Origin: Candidatus Gastranaerophilales bacterium | GTDB taxonomy: Bacteria > Cyanobacteriota > Vampirovibrionia > Gastranaerophilales > Gastranaerophilaceae | Assembly: GCA_944323655.1 (NCBI GenBank) | Contig: CALUTL010000001.1 | Span: 248,001 to 312,000, forward strand | Length of the DNA stretch: 64,000 nucleotides | Direction: 5' to 3' | Shown: in pieces, positions 35,287-45,387 of the stretch | How the letters are laid out: each line of letters begins with the position of its first letter | How positions within the stretch are numbered: position 1 is the first letter of the stretch | Position numbers and translations under genes: made by a program | The notes under the pieces: model-generated | What the model saw: the letters and a program-made list of their open reading frames with translations, nothing else | Database searches by the model: none | Told to the model about the DNA's origin: nothing

Positions 35287-36114
35287 TTATTCCCTTATAT
35301 TTGTTTTAGCTCTTCTTCGCATTAATTGTTTTGTTAGAAAATTTAACATGTCTATCGGTAAATAAGAAAATATTGAAGCTATTAAAGCATCTTTACCAAC
35401 TAAATAGGAAGCTTTCGGATTTTTTAATTCATCTGCTTTTTTAACAACTTCCACAACTTTATTAACATTTAAGCCTCTTGTTCCGTTTTTCAAAGCATTC
35501 TTTTCCAAAAACCTCATCTCTTTTTCATAAACTTTGTCATTTTCTAATCTTTCAATGTTTTCATTAATAGAGCGTTCCCACAAAGGTGTTGCTATAACCC
35601 CGGGTTTTATGGAAATTACTTTGATATCCTTTTTGTTTTCTACCATAAGTGAATTAAACAAAATGTCCAGTGCCCTTTTAGAAGCACAATATGGTGCAAT
35701 AAACGGGAAAATCCCAAAACTTGCTATTGAGCTTATGTTTATTATCCTTCCGCCTTCAATAAGTGAAAGTAATTCATTTGAAAATTTCAGATGCGAAAAT
35801 GTATTTATTTGAAATTGTTCTTTCAAATCTTGAATTTTCAAATTTTCGACAGCACCGGCTAATACACTTCCTGCCACATTTATTAAAGTATCAATTTTGT
35901 CGGTTTTGGACTTTATAAATTCCGCAGCATTGGAAATTGCTAAATCGTCTGACATATTTATATAAAAAGGAATTATATTATCAGAAATTTTCTGCAATTC
36001 TTCTAATTTGGCGGAATTTCTATATCCGGCAAACACTAACCCTGTCTTAGAAAATTCTTCTGCTAAAGCCTTGCCGATACCTGATGTTGCACCTGTAATT
36101 ACGTACTTTTTCAT
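35287..36114 (-). CDS. Short-chain dehydrogenase/reductase
   Basis: The 275-residue protein is a classical SDR. TGATSGIG (residues 7-14) binds the dinucleotide, NVAG is the structural motif, and Ser-Tyr-Lys are in ISSIASFGIFPFIAPYCASKRAL (Y-x3-K). The tail from about 195 is longer than the minimal fold and ends basic. The substrate is unknown; similar proteins act on sterol-like, retinol-like or acyl substrates. It starts five bases after the pilC stop on the same strand and may be the last gene of the pilus operon, perhaps without a functional link. Confidence 0.88.
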   Translation of the reverse strand: MKKYVITGATSGIGKALAEEFSKTGLVFAGYRNSAKLEELQKISDNIIPFYINMSDDLAISNAAEFIKSKTDKIDTLINVAGSVLAGAVENLKIQDLKEQFQINTFSHLKFSNELLSLIEGGRIINISSIASFGIFPFIAPYCASKRALDILFNSLMVENKKDIKVISIKPGVIATPLWERSINENIERLENDKVYEKEMRFLEKNALKNGTRGLNVNKVVEVVKKADELKNPKASYLVGKDALIASIFSYLPIDMLNFLTKQLMRRRAKTNIRE

Positions 36115-36119
36115 AGTTT

Positions 36120-37337
36120 TTATAGCCCCACATAAGATCCGAACAACGGCAAATACAATGCTAATGCCAAAACAAGTACGATAGAACCGATTACAATCAA
36201 CATTATAGGCTCAATCATTTTGGTCATTGTATCAATAATTGTATCAAGTTTTTTATCAATAAATTTGGTTGCCTGTCCCATCATATCGCCCAGACGACCT
36301 GATTGTTCACCTGTTGATATCATAAACAAAATCATCTTTGGCATGACACCTGTCGCTCTTAAGGCTGTTGACAAGTGCTGACCTTGCTGAACTTTGCCTG
36401 TCGCAATCGCAACCTGATCTTTTAACGTAAAATTGGTTAATGTCAAAATTGACAGATACAAGCACTCAATAATCGGAACACCAGCGTCATAAGCAACCTG
36501 CAAAACAGCAATGAAGTTCGCAAAATTTGAATATTGTATCAAATCACACAGAACAGGGATTTTTAATACGTTTTCATCAATTTTTCTTTTGCTCGGCTCC
36601 CACTTAAATAAAAATGACAAACCGCCGAATATTGCAATAAAAATCAATGGTACAAAATACCAGTAAGTCTTTAGAAAAATACCAGCACTCATTAATGTTG
36701 CCGTAATCCAAGGAAGTTCCTGTCCCATATTATCGAACATGTCTTTAAATACAGGGAATACAAACATCAACATGACAAGGACAATTAAAACCGCCAATAC
36801 AATAACGAACATCGGATACATCAATGTTCCGATAACTTTGCCTCTGATATTCGCCTCTTTATTCAAAAGCTCCAATAAACGTTCCAGCGTCTTTTCCAAT
36901 TCACCGGAATCTTCACCGGCTTTTACAAGACCTATGTAAACCTGCCCGAAAATTTCAGGATATTTTGAAACTGTATCCGCAAAAGTCGCACCGCCCATAA
37001 TCTGGCGTCTTAACTCTTTTGAAACAAGCCTTTGCTTTAACTTTGCAGCATCGTTTTCAATAAACATTAAAGATTCGATAATCGGAATACCTGCCTGTGC
37101 CAAAATCTGCAAAGTTGAAGTAAACTCAATCTTGTCCTGAAGCCCGAGACTTTTCATCATTCCCGGTCCGTCGTTCTTTTTTACGTCCTCTTTTTTCAGA
37201 TTTTCTTCAGTAACTTTTGTTGGCAAAAAACCAAGCTTACGAACCTGATCTCTGGCATCACGTAAACTTTCGGCATCAACCTTTCCGGTTACGACATCTT
37301 TGTTATTCTTTAATGCTACATAATTATAAATTGTCAT
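36120..37337 (-). CDS. Type IV pilus/type II secretion inner-membrane platform protein (PilC/GspF)
   Basis: The 405-residue protein has two T2SSF domains (about residues 70-190 and 270-395), each followed by membrane helices. It shows typical phrases such as FTSTLQILAQAGIPIIESL and GEDSGELEKTL, then VLQVAYDAGVPIIECLYL and STGEQSGRLGDMM. It anchors the assembly ATPase at the inner membrane. It begins eight bases after the ATPase gene. Four genes in order (PilP-like, secretin, ATPase, platform) form one minus-strand operon. Confidence 0.93.
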   Translation of the reverse strand: MTIYNYVALKNNKDVVTGKVDAESLRDARDQVRKLGFLPTKVTEENLKKEDVKKNDGPGMMKSLGLQDKIEFTSTLQILAQAGIPIIESLMFIENDAAKLKQRLVSKELRRQIMGGATFADTVSKYPEIFGQVYIGLVKAGEDSGELEKTLERLLELLNKEANIRGKVIGTLMYPMFVIVLAVLIVLVMLMFVFPVFKDMFDNMGQELPWITATLMSAGIFLKTYWYFVPLIFIAIFGGLSFLFKWEPSKRKIDENVLKIPVLCDLIQYSNFANFIAVLQVAYDAGVPIIECLYLSILTLTNFTLKDQVAIATGKVQQGQHLSTALRATGVMPKMILFMISTGEQSGRLGDMMGQATKFIDKKLDTIIDTMTKMIEPIMLIVIGSIVLVLALALYLPLFGSYVGL

Positions 37338-37345
37338 CGGAACTC

Positions 37346-39358
37346 CTATTCATTAACAACCCCGAGAACCCTGACGAATTCATCAATCGTTGTATATCCG
37401 GCAAGAATATGAGCCATACAAGACTGGTGAAGAGTTTTCATTCCGTTTTTAACAGCGGCATCTTCAATCTCCAAATCATGCGCGCCCATCGCTATCAGAC
37501 GTTTTATCTCTTTATTTATCTGCATAATTTCATATACGCCTAAACGCCCTTTATAACCGGTAAATTCGCATTTGTTACAGCCTCTGGCTCTGTATATCGG
37601 GGTCTTCATTAATTTTTGAATATCATCCTCGTTTACCAAAATCTGGCTTGCTTCTTCATAAGTCGGATAATATTCCTCTTTGCATTCATCACAAAGCTTT
37701 CTTACAAGACGCTGAGCAATTACGCCCGACAACGTTGATGATACCAAGTAATCCTTTGCACCCATTTCAATTAAACGAGTAACCGTTGCAGCCGCTGAGT
37801 TCGTGTGAACCGTACTTAATACCAAGTGACCTGTAAGTGCTGCAGATATCGCAATTTCCAATGTTTCATAGTCACGGATTTCACCAACAAGTATGATATC
37901 AGGGTCCTGTCTTAATATCGCTCTCATACAAGATGCAAATGTTATACCTGCTTTTGCGTTAATCTGTGACTGGTTTATTCCTTCAAGCTTAATTTCTATC
38001 GGGTCCTCAATCGTCGTTATGTTTACATCTTCATTGTTCAAACTTTTTAATACCGAATAAAGAGTTGTCGTTTTACCTGAACCGGTCGGACCTGAAGTTA
38101 GAATAATTCCGTTCGGACAACTTACCATATTTTTAATCTTTGCAATATCCTCGTCCGAGCCGCCTATAAGTTTTATGTTTTTATCAGCAGCGTTCAAACT
38201 GACGGCAGGCGCAAGTACACGGATACAAACCTTCTCTTTGCCTGATACGGGAAGTGTGTTTATACGAAAATCGTAAGATCCGTCCCTGTATTTAATAGAA
38301 AAAGTTCCATCCTGCGGTCTTCTGTGTTCTGCAATGTTCATTCTTGACAATACCTTGAAACGCGCAATTACCGAAGACTCTGCCTTCGGCGGAATATCAA
38401 GAACTTTTTGCAGCATACCAAACTTTCTGTAACGAACAATGTATCCGGTTAACCTCGGCTCTATGTGAATATCGGAAACATTATTGTCTATCGCTGTTGT
38501 AATTATCTGGTTTACAAACTTCGCAATTGAACCTGTTGAATCTTGAAGTTCGTTATCTACCTGCTCCCACAGGGTTTCTTCTTTTTCAATCTCTGCAGAT
38601 TCTTCTTCAATCTTTTTGATAATTCTTTCGGTCTCTTTTCTCTGTTCGGAGAAAAACGTATCCATTGAGTTCAGATACTCATAGTGAGTCATCAGCAACT
38701 GTTTTGGATTTTGACCGGTTAAATATATTACCTCTCTTAATACATCAGGCTTTAGAGGTGAAACTACACCTAATAATATCGTCTTGCCGTCTGATGATAT
38801 CGGTACAACTTTATTTGTCTTAATAAAGTCTTCAGGCAGCATATTTATAAACTTGTCCTGCTTTGCCAACTGCTCTGGACTTACAAGCTCAAACCCCGTT
38901 TGATCATGCAATATCTCTTTTAATTGTTGCAGCGTTATAAACCCTAATTTAAAAAGAGTTGAACCTATCGGCATTTTTAAGCGCTTGCTTTCCGCTAATG
39001 CCTGCAACAACTGTAAATCAGAAATATAACCCTTCTTTATTAAAAGTTCACCTAATTTTGCCTGATTTTCCGGTGACGCTGAGGTCGCTGAATCTGCTGC
39101 CAACATCGGTTTTAAACTATTTATCAGCTGCAACAAATCATTATCCGCTATCTGTATAAATTTTATCTGAAAAGGAAAAATCTCCTTCAATCTTAAAATT
39201 ACAACATCTTTATCGGACTTTGAATTTATTGCAACAAACAGAAACTTATCCTTTACGCTTATTGGAACAAAATTATATTCCTCCATAAGCGAAAAATTAA
39301 CTTTATTCAGAATCTGATTGTTTACACTGTTTTTTAATTTGTTTAAAACTTCATTCAT
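37346..39358 (-). CDS. Type IV pilus/type II secretion assembly ATPase (PilB/GspE)
   Basis: The 670-residue protein has MshEN-like N-terminal modules (about residues 105-260; LGELLIKKGYISDLQLLQAL and the LP-DFIKTNKVVPI repeat). The hexameric ATPase domain follows, with Walker A GPTGSGKTT (from residue 423), an Asp box, and Walker B/His box in LRQDPDIILVGEIRD and HLVLSTVHTNSA. Four Cys (CDEC ... CNKC) bind zinc. It drives pilin or pseudopilin assembly. Some MshEN domains bind cyclic di-GMP; whether this one does cannot be judged. The length is slightly above the usual 560-580. Confidence 0.95.
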   Translation of the reverse strand: MNEVLNKLKNSVNNQILNKVNFSLMEEYNFVPISVKDKFLFVAINSKSDKDVVILRLKEIFPFQIKFIQIADNDLLQLINSLKPMLAADSATSASPENQAKLGELLIKKGYISDLQLLQALAESKRLKMPIGSTLFKLGFITLQQLKEILHDQTGFELVSPEQLAKQDKFINMLPEDFIKTNKVVPISSDGKTILLGVVSPLKPDVLREVIYLTGQNPKQLLMTHYEYLNSMDTFFSEQRKETERIIKKIEEESAEIEKEETLWEQVDNELQDSTGSIAKFVNQIITTAIDNNVSDIHIEPRLTGYIVRYRKFGMLQKVLDIPPKAESSVIARFKVLSRMNIAEHRRPQDGTFSIKYRDGSYDFRINTLPVSGKEKVCIRVLAPAVSLNAADKNIKLIGGSDEDIAKIKNMVSCPNGIILTSGPTGSGKTTTLYSVLKSLNNEDVNITTIEDPIEIKLEGINQSQINAKAGITFASCMRAILRQDPDIILVGEIRDYETLEIAISAALTGHLVLSTVHTNSAAATVTRLIEMGAKDYLVSSTLSGVIAQRLVRKLCDECKEEYYPTYEEASQILVNEDDIQKLMKTPIYRARGCNKCEFTGYKGRLGVYEIMQINKEIKRLIAMGAHDLEIEDAAVKNGMKTLHQSCMAHILAGYTTIDEFVRVLGVVNE

Positions 39359-39377
39359 TATTTTGCTTTGCTACCGC

Positions 39378-41288
39378 TTATAATGTATCCTGCTCGCTTA
39401 TTGCATCCTCATTATCTGTAATAATTTTAGGTGTAATCATTATAATCATTTCTTCTTTGGTTTTCTCTGTGTTTGTACTTCTGAAGATGGCTCCTATATA
39501 TGGAATATCACCTAAGAACGGAATTTTTGCGATATTTTTGGTTTCTTCATCTCTTATCATACCGCCGATAATTAAAGTTTCACCATCTTTTATACGTACA
39601 CCTTTCAATTCTAAGTTACGTCTTTGTAATAATGTTGCTGCAAGTTCCTGCTCGCCGTCATCATTATATGTATACTCACGACCGCTGATTGTTGCATAAT
39701 CAGGGTTGATGTCTAATGTTACATAACCGTCAGGGCTTATGAACGGTGTCAAAGTAACTTTTATACCGTTATCATCACCGATTTCATAATCTTTTTGTGA
39801 AGTTGCATTGTTTACACCTTGTACAATCTGAGAGGTTACTGTTTTTACGTAATCTGAAGTCAAGTCAATCGTTGCTTCCTGACCGTTTGTAACCAAAATT
39901 CTCGGATTTGCTACAATTCGTCCTTTTCTGCTTTCTATAATATAGTTGATAGTCCATGATAATGACATTGCAGGGTACTGCCCTTTGGGGTTCCTATTTT
40001 TATCCTCTACCCAATCCGTAACCTTATTGCCATTATGATCAATGAAATAAACTGGTTGAGTACTTGTACCGGTTTCACTTGAGAATGAAGCTTTCAGGTT
40101 TTTACTTATAAAATTCCAAGTGTTGTCAAATGTTTTACTTCCTGCCTCATTAAGTTCTATAATTGAAATTTCGAGGTATGCTTGAGGTTCTTTAATATCG
40201 TTTTTCTTAATAAAGTCTTCAATCATACCAAATTGAGCATCTGTTGCACCCATTACATTTATAGTACCCAGCCCTTGAGAATATGAAACCTCAAGTGCCA
40301 AAAGCGGTAATGAAGCAAAATCAACTGATCCGCCTCCGCCTCTGCTGCTTGTCTGCATATCAGAAGTGTAACCGCAAGCAATCTGGCCACCACCTATTGA
40401 CAAACCTTTCTCGCCTGATGCTGCACCCGTAATCTGACCTATATCTCCTTTTTTAGCTGAATCTATGTCAATAATTGTCGGCAATAGCTGAGTACATATC
40501 ATTTCTGCCATTACATCAGGAGTTACGTGGTTAACCTTGTACGTTCTGAATACAGGTTTTGTATCAAACTGAGCTACGATCTTTTTAGCCATTTCAGCAT
40601 CACTTTTTGTTCCGAAAATCAAAATCTCATTTTTACGCGGATTGGTTGTTGCTACATAAGAACCAGATAATCCGGGCTTTTTCAATCCAAATATATTCTG
40701 ATTTAAAAAGCTTGCCATCGGCATTGCGTCTATGTATTTTACAGGAATAGCTATCATTTCTTTCATGTTTATCGTAGAACCGCCCGGCTCTGAATATACA
40801 ATCAAAGTATTGTTATCAACTAGATAGAATAGCTGGTTCATTTCCATAATAAGATCAAAAGCATCATTTATCGGATAATCTACCAAATCCATGGTTACTG
40901 AACCCGATACATCTTGAGCAAATATGACATTTAAGCCTGCTTTGTCTGCAAACATTCTTATTACCTGAGATACATCCGAATCTCTTAAACTCAATGTAAC
41001 AGGTATATTCTTATCAGTAAGAGAAATATCCCCACGAAGTTTTATAGTTTCCGTAGGCTTATGCACATCGCCGCTTTCGTATGAAGCGCCCGAAAAAACA
41101 TCCCGAGCGACCGAAGATGAGTTAAATCCTCTAATTCCACTCATATCTTCTGCCAGCAAAATCCCGTTTGCACTATCCTCTATATAATCGGAAATTCCGT
41201 AAGCCAACACCGGCAACGAACAATTTGTTAACGTAAACGCTAACAACATTGAACCTGCTAAAACTTTCTTCATTACTTTATTTTTCAT
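39378..41288 (-). CDS. Secretin, outer-membrane channel (PilQ/GspD family)
   Basis: The 636-residue protein has a signal peptide to about residue 30. An STN/N0-like domain (about 95-165; VTLSLRDSDVSQVIRMFADKAGLNVIF) and N1-type modules follow. The C-terminal secretin barrel domain (about 365-625) has phrases LEISIIELNEAGSKTFD, GRIVANPRILVTNGQEATI and LIIGGMIRDEETKNIAKIPFLGDIPYIG. Gly/Ser-rich inserts are present at about 300-325. It forms the outer-membrane pore for the pilus or secreted proteins. The order after a PilP-like lipoprotein fits a type IV pilus system. Confidence 0.94.
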   Translation of the reverse strand: MKNKVMKKVLAGSMLLAFTLTNCSLPVLAYGISDYIEDSANGILLAEDMSGIRGFNSSSVARDVFSGASYESGDVHKPTETIKLRGDISLTDKNIPVTLSLRDSDVSQVIRMFADKAGLNVIFAQDVSGSVTMDLVDYPINDAFDLIMEMNQLFYLVDNNTLIVYSEPGGSTINMKEMIAIPVKYIDAMPMASFLNQNIFGLKKPGLSGSYVATTNPRKNEILIFGTKSDAEMAKKIVAQFDTKPVFRTYKVNHVTPDVMAEMICTQLLPTIIDIDSAKKGDIGQITGAASGEKGLSIGGGQIACGYTSDMQTSSRGGGGSVDFASLPLLALEVSYSQGLGTINVMGATDAQFGMIEDFIKKNDIKEPQAYLEISIIELNEAGSKTFDNTWNFISKNLKASFSSETGTSTQPVYFIDHNGNKVTDWVEDKNRNPKGQYPAMSLSWTINYIIESRKGRIVANPRILVTNGQEATIDLTSDYVKTVTSQIVQGVNNATSQKDYEIGDDNGIKVTLTPFISPDGYVTLDINPDYATISGREYTYNDDGEQELAATLLQRRNLELKGVRIKDGETLIIGGMIRDEETKNIAKIPFLGDIPYIGAIFRSTNTEKTKEEMIIMITPKIITDNEDAISEQDTL

Positions 41289-41309
41289 ATCTGCTCCTGC
41301 TTATTTAAC

Positions 41310-42080
41310 TTATTTTTTACTGCCGCCAAATTTGTTTTCCAAATTTGATATCGTGTTGTAATTAATACCATCCGTAACCAAAAGCTGTCCTACACCTGCT
41401 TGATAGACATTACTACCCAGCTGTACAGTCACTACTGTTGGCTGTATTGATAAAACTTTGTACCCGTTTACCACATCACCCGATCTCACAAGATAATCCG
41501 AACTCTCTATATTCAAAATCGCCGAAGGACTATCCTTATCGTACATTATACCTGAAACCTTTGTGGTAAGTATTTTGGAAGCATCAGAATCAGAATTTGC
41601 AGACTTTGGCGGATCTACCAAATCATATTCTAATTTTGCCCTTTCCAAATTTATGCTTTTATTGGATTCTTCAGCTTTTTTAGCTTCGTTATACGGTAAA
41701 AACGGATCTGAACGACCAGAATCTTCTACGGTTACTAAAACCATTTTATCATCCTGAGAGGCTATAACATCAACATCATCGCCTTCTCCCTCTGCTTCTT
41801 TTTTCTTATTTGATGCTTTATTTGGTTTTTCAGCAGCCTTGCCAGCTTCTACATCAATGACATCCGAACTCATTTCCGGACCTTGATCCTGCACCGAAGC
41901 TTCATTTACTCCGGATTCCGGCATCGGAGCATTCGCTGATATATCTGAATTTCCGCCGCCTCCCGTACATCCTGCTGCTGCAAACACTAGCATTGCCAAA
42001 AATACTGCTACAACCAGCATTCCGACTCTGTTTACCCGGAAAATTCCCATCTCTTCCATCTTTTCATTCAATTTATCCAT
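41310..42080 (-). CDS. PilP-like lipoprotein of the pilus/secretion machine
   Basis: The protein has a basic start, a hydrophobic helix and a lipobox (FAAAGC) about 42 residues from the chosen ATG, then a long acidic, low-complexity linker. The PilP/GspC-like end contains SGRSDPFLPYNEA (the GR-PF signature) and a beta domain with YLVRSGDVVNGYKVLSIQPTVVTVQL. Start choice is uncertain: codons at 42128, 42080 and further down are possible, and none has a strong binding site. It would link inner-membrane assembly proteins with the secretin that follows 21 bases later. Confidence 0.75.
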   Translation of the reverse strand: MDKLNEKMEEMGIFRVNRVGMLVVAVFLAMLVFAAAGCTGGGGNSDISANAPMPESGVNEASVQDQGPEMSSDVIDVEAGKAAEKPNKASNKKKEAEGEGDDVDVIASQDDKMVLVTVEDSGRSDPFLPYNEAKKAEESNKSINLERAKLEYDLVDPPKSANSDSDASKILTTKVSGIMYDKDSPSAILNIESSDYLVRSGDVVNGYKVLSIQPTVVTVQLGSNVYQAGVGQLLVTDGINYNTISNLENKFGGSKK

Positions 42081-42290
42081 AAAAGTCTTAATCACTCGCC
42101 ACCTGTTACTTGTTCTCGTTCTACACATATTGATTATATTAAAATTAATAAATTAAAGTATCAGTTATTTAATGTATTTAATTCTAATAACGCTCCCAGT
42201 TTAAACGAATTTTACAATCTGCTTATTTTAGTTTAACACATTTCAATATTTAGTGCAAAATTGGTTACAAGTGTTAAGGATTTGTAAAAT

Positions 42291-43148
42291 TTATTGAAAA
42301 TTATTAGTAATAGTATGAATATATTCAAGGATTTTATCGAAATAATTCAAATCCACATTCCCGTCAAGAATAAAATCTGCATAATTTCTGCCGGGCTGAA
42401 CATATTTTTGACCCGCTTCAAAAATATAATTCCATTGTTTTTTAGCATTTTCAGCAGTTTGATTTCTCTCCTGCGTTGCTCTTCTCATAAAACGTCTGCG
42501 TCTGATTTCATTTTCGGTTTCTATGTAAATCTTAACATCAAAAACATCCTTAACTTCTTCATACATCGTTGCAATTCCTTCAACAACGATAAGCTTATCG
42601 GATTTAACCTCCAAAGCTTCGGGAATTGAAACTCCGGTACCGTTAGGAACATATCTTGGGGCTTTTATATTTTTACCTTCGGAAAGACTTAACAAATCTT
42701 TTCTCAAAAGAGAAAGCTGAAAATTTTCGGGCGCATCTATGTCGTAACCGTTATCACGAACATTATCAAAACTTCCGTATTTTTTAATCAATTCCGAAAT
42801 ATCGTTAAAATAATTATCGGTACTCAAAACTGAAACAGGCATTGAAAGCTGTTCTATAAGATTTTTAATTTCGTGGCAAATTGTAGACTTTCCGGAGGCC
42901 GACTCACCCGTAATCCCGATTAATATGCGTTTATGAGGATTTGTTATTAACCTTCTTGTAAAGTGACCGATAAACGAAGGATTTATTTCCTTAAAAAGCG
43001 GGGTTGAGCTTTTGCGGTCATACGCAAATATCTGCTTGAATTTTGTTTGCAGATAAAATGCCAGAAGTTCGCGTCCTGTCCTTGAATTGAAGTCAGGCTT
43101 CAAAATCTTATCTTTTGAATTTAATTCTTTATCAATTAACAATTGCAT
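42291..43148 (-). CDS. Uridine kinase-like P-loop kinase
   Basis: The 285-residue protein has an unusual N-terminal extension of about 75 residues before a uridine kinase/phosphoribulokinase-type core. Walker A is GESASGKST (about residues 80-88). The acidic motif is in STDNYFND and a lid-like segment reads RRRRFMRRATQERNQTAE. A second acidic part includes IVVEGIATMYEEV. It probably phosphorylates a nucleoside or a related small molecule. The extension and a low match in the substrate region leave the substrate open. It is divergent from the metalloprotease gene at 43364. Confidence 0.75.
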   Translation of the reverse strand: MQLLIDKELNSKDKILKPDFNSRTGRELLAFYLQTKFKQIFAYDRKSSTPLFKEINPSFIGHFTRRLITNPHKRILIGITGESASGKSTICHEIKNLIEQLSMPVSVLSTDNYFNDISELIKKYGSFDNVRDNGYDIDAPENFQLSLLRKDLLSLSEGKNIKAPRYVPNGTGVSIPEALEVKSDKLIVVEGIATMYEEVKDVFDVKIYIETENEIRRRRFMRRATQERNQTAENAKKQWNYIFEAGQKYVQPGRNYADFILDGNVDLNYFDKILEYIHTITNNFQ

Positions 43149-43289
43149 ATAAAATTCCGATGAATATTATTATGCATTATATAATACCTAAGAAAATATT
43201 TTTTTGCTAGTGTAAAATAAAATTGTTTTACAATTCGGTTGACTTTTTCAAACCCCTTATAAATGCTTGATTTCAAACATTACGTAATC

Positions 43290-43319
43290 TTTACAAAATT
43301 TTACTTAAGTTTTTATGAT
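43290..43319 (+). promoter_or_regulatory. Possible promoter of the metalloprotease gene
   Basis: TTTACA (43290-43295), 18 bases, TATGAT (43314-43319), about 45 bases before the start codon. Confidence 0.4.
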
Positions 43320-43363
43320 ATTAACCGATTAAAACAATAAGTAAATACATAAAGGTTAGTAAT

Positions 43364-45274
43364 ATGGAGAATTACAAAAACGGGATCAAACCTAATTTTG
43401 ATTTAATCAAATCCGGAATACTAATAAATAATGACGAAGCTTTTTTAAAAAGTTTCGGTGACGAATACGGAATCTTCACTGATGAAGGGATTAAGCTGCT
43501 GAAAAAAGAGCTTTCGGTATTTGCTGCAAAAGACGGGAATGCCGAAGAACTTTCGGAAGAAGAATCCATTGATTTTTATAACAAACTTATGAAGGCTTCC
43601 GATAAAGATTTTGAGGAAGTAAAAACTTTTGAAAAAGGTGAAAACCCTGTTTTCAAATGGCTTAAGAAACTTAATCGCCAAAAGAAAATGCAGCAGGATT
43701 TAGAATCAACCTTAGGCAAAAAATATTCGTTTGATGAAATTAAATTTTTTATAAATTTTACTGACGAAGAGTTTAAATTAGCAAAAGAGCTTCTTCAGGC
43801 TGATAAAACAAATAGTTATGAACTTTTGGATATACACACATTAATAAAAGACAACGGAGAAAAAAACTTTGACAGAGTAAAAGAACTTATGGGTTTTGAG
43901 GGGCGCGCAAGAAGTATTTTCCCGACATACCTTAATAAAATTTCTGCACTTGATGACGAAAAATTTGCGCGGGCAAAAGAACTTTTAAAAATCGAAAACA
44001 GAGGCTTGCAATTAAGCGGAAAAGAGCTTTATATGCTCTCACATCTGGACAAAGAAGAAATCGACAGAATTCTGCAAAAAAATCCAAACACAGATATTGA
44101 CTGTATAAATTCTCATCTGGTTAAAATTAAAGATCCTTTTACTGATAATAAAGAAGGGGAAGAACGTTATCTTGTTTTTGATACTGAAACAGGCAAAATA
44201 TCAGAAACAATACAATACAAAAAGATTTCAGAAGAAATTTCAGCAAAAATTATAGAAAACAAAACAAACAATATCAGACAAACCATTAAATTTTACAGCG
44301 AAACGAATTTAAAGTTTGAAGACAGCATTGAAAGATTAGATGAATCAGGAAATCTTATATCTAAAGAAACACTAATTATAGATAAAAACGGCGCCACCAA
44401 CTCAAGTATAACTGATAAAAACAGCAAACAACGCCCCCTACAATGGAGTTCAAAAGACACAGAGGATGGGAATAAGGTTATCCAACGGAATTTCACCTCC
44501 CCTGACGGCACCAAAAGCGAATATTATTGGGAACAGTCGCCGGAAGGATTCTACATCAGCTCTTACAAAATAACCGACAAAGACGGGAAAATTTTACTGA
44601 ATCAAGAAAGAACCTTCCAATCGGTAGACGGAAACCCGAACAAATTTATATCATCCTGCAATGATAAAGTTTATGAGATTGAATATCTCGGAAACACAGT
44701 AAAAATAACCGACAAAAAAGAAAATAAAATCACAACTCTTGATTTATCGAAGATTACCGACACAAATAACAAAGACATAATGAATGCAATAAAAAGATTG
44801 TCAGGAGATGCGCTGATAGACATAGCAGAACGCGGAATAAAAAATATCGGCATAGATGATTTTGGCGGATGTTGGTCGCAATATGAAAGGACATTAGATA
44901 TCCCATCAATGGAATTTGCCGCTGACGAAACCGAACAAATGGGTGTACTAATGCACGAATTCGGGCATTTTTTGGATACCGAAATGAATGGCAGCGACTT
45001 TGGAGAACTTTCAAATGATCAGGAATTTCTGAAAATATATAACGAAGAACTTGAAAACTTCAAGAAAAATTCAACTTCCCAAATGCAAATATATGTTGAT
45101 TATTTTACGGATCACGACGGAGACAAGATTTCAGCGACAGCAGAAACGATTGCGGAAAGTAATAAAATATTAACGACTTCTCACACCGAAACCCGAACAT
45201 ACTTTTTACAACAGAATTTTCCGAGAAGCATTGCGAAAATAGCCGAATTACTTGAACAACAGAAAAACAAATAA
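43364..45274 (+). CDS. Putative effector-like zinc metalloprotease (HEFGH, lethal-factor-like)
   Basis: The 636-residue protein has no signal peptide. Residues 1-250 are helical with repeated phrases of the type D-E-K-F-A-R-A-K-E-L-L. Residues 270-440 carry YD-like beta repeats (ERLDESGNLISKETLIIDKNG). The C-terminal domain has HEFGH (531-535) after EQMGVLM and acidic residues Glu594 and Glu598 in SATAETIAESNK, about 59 residues later. That spacing resembles anthrax lethal-factor-type proteases (MA clan). The protein would act on protein substrates, perhaps in a host cell. Secretion by the nearby type III-like apparatus is inference. GGTTAGTAAT precedes the ATG. Confidence 0.7.
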   Translation: MENYKNGIKPNFDLIKSGILINNDEAFLKSFGDEYGIFTDEGIKLLKKELSVFAAKDGNAEELSEEESIDFYNKLMKASDKDFEEVKTFEKGENPVFKWLKKLNRQKKMQQDLESTLGKKYSFDEIKFFINFTDEEFKLAKELLQADKTNSYELLDIHTLIKDNGEKNFDRVKELMGFEGRARSIFPTYLNKISALDDEKFARAKELLKIENRGLQLSGKELYMLSHLDKEEIDRILQKNPNTDIDCINSHLVKIKDPFTDNKEGEERYLVFDTETGKISETIQYKKISEEISAKIIENKTNNIRQTIKFYSETNLKFEDSIERLDESGNLISKETLIIDKNGATNSSITDKNSKQRPLQWSSKDTEDGNKVIQRNFTSPDGTKSEYYWEQSPEGFYISSYKITDKDGKILLNQERTFQSVDGNPNKFISSCNDKVYEIEYLGNTVKITDKKENKITTLDLSKITDTNNKDIMNAIKRLSGDALIDIAERGIKNIGIDDFGGCWSQYERTLDIPSMEFAADETEQMGVLMHEFGHFLDTEMNGSDFGELSNDQEFLKIYNEELENFKKNSTSQMQIYVDYFTDHDGDKISATAETIAESNKILTTSHTETRTYFLQQNFPRSIAKIAELLEQQKNK

Positions 45275-45343
45275 TTTTAATCTTTCTAAAATAATTATAA
45301 AACCGGACAATTAATTTTTATTTTTACTTAAATTAACAAAAAA

Positions 45344-45372
45344 TTGACATCCGATTATGGTTATTTTAGTCT
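45344..45372 (+). promoter_or_regulatory. Possible promoter of the 45388-49406 group
   Basis: A perfect TTGACA (45344-45349) is followed after 17 bases by TAGTCT (45367-45372), a weak -10. Confidence 0.5.
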
Positions 45373-45387
45373 GGAGAGAGAGAGGAA

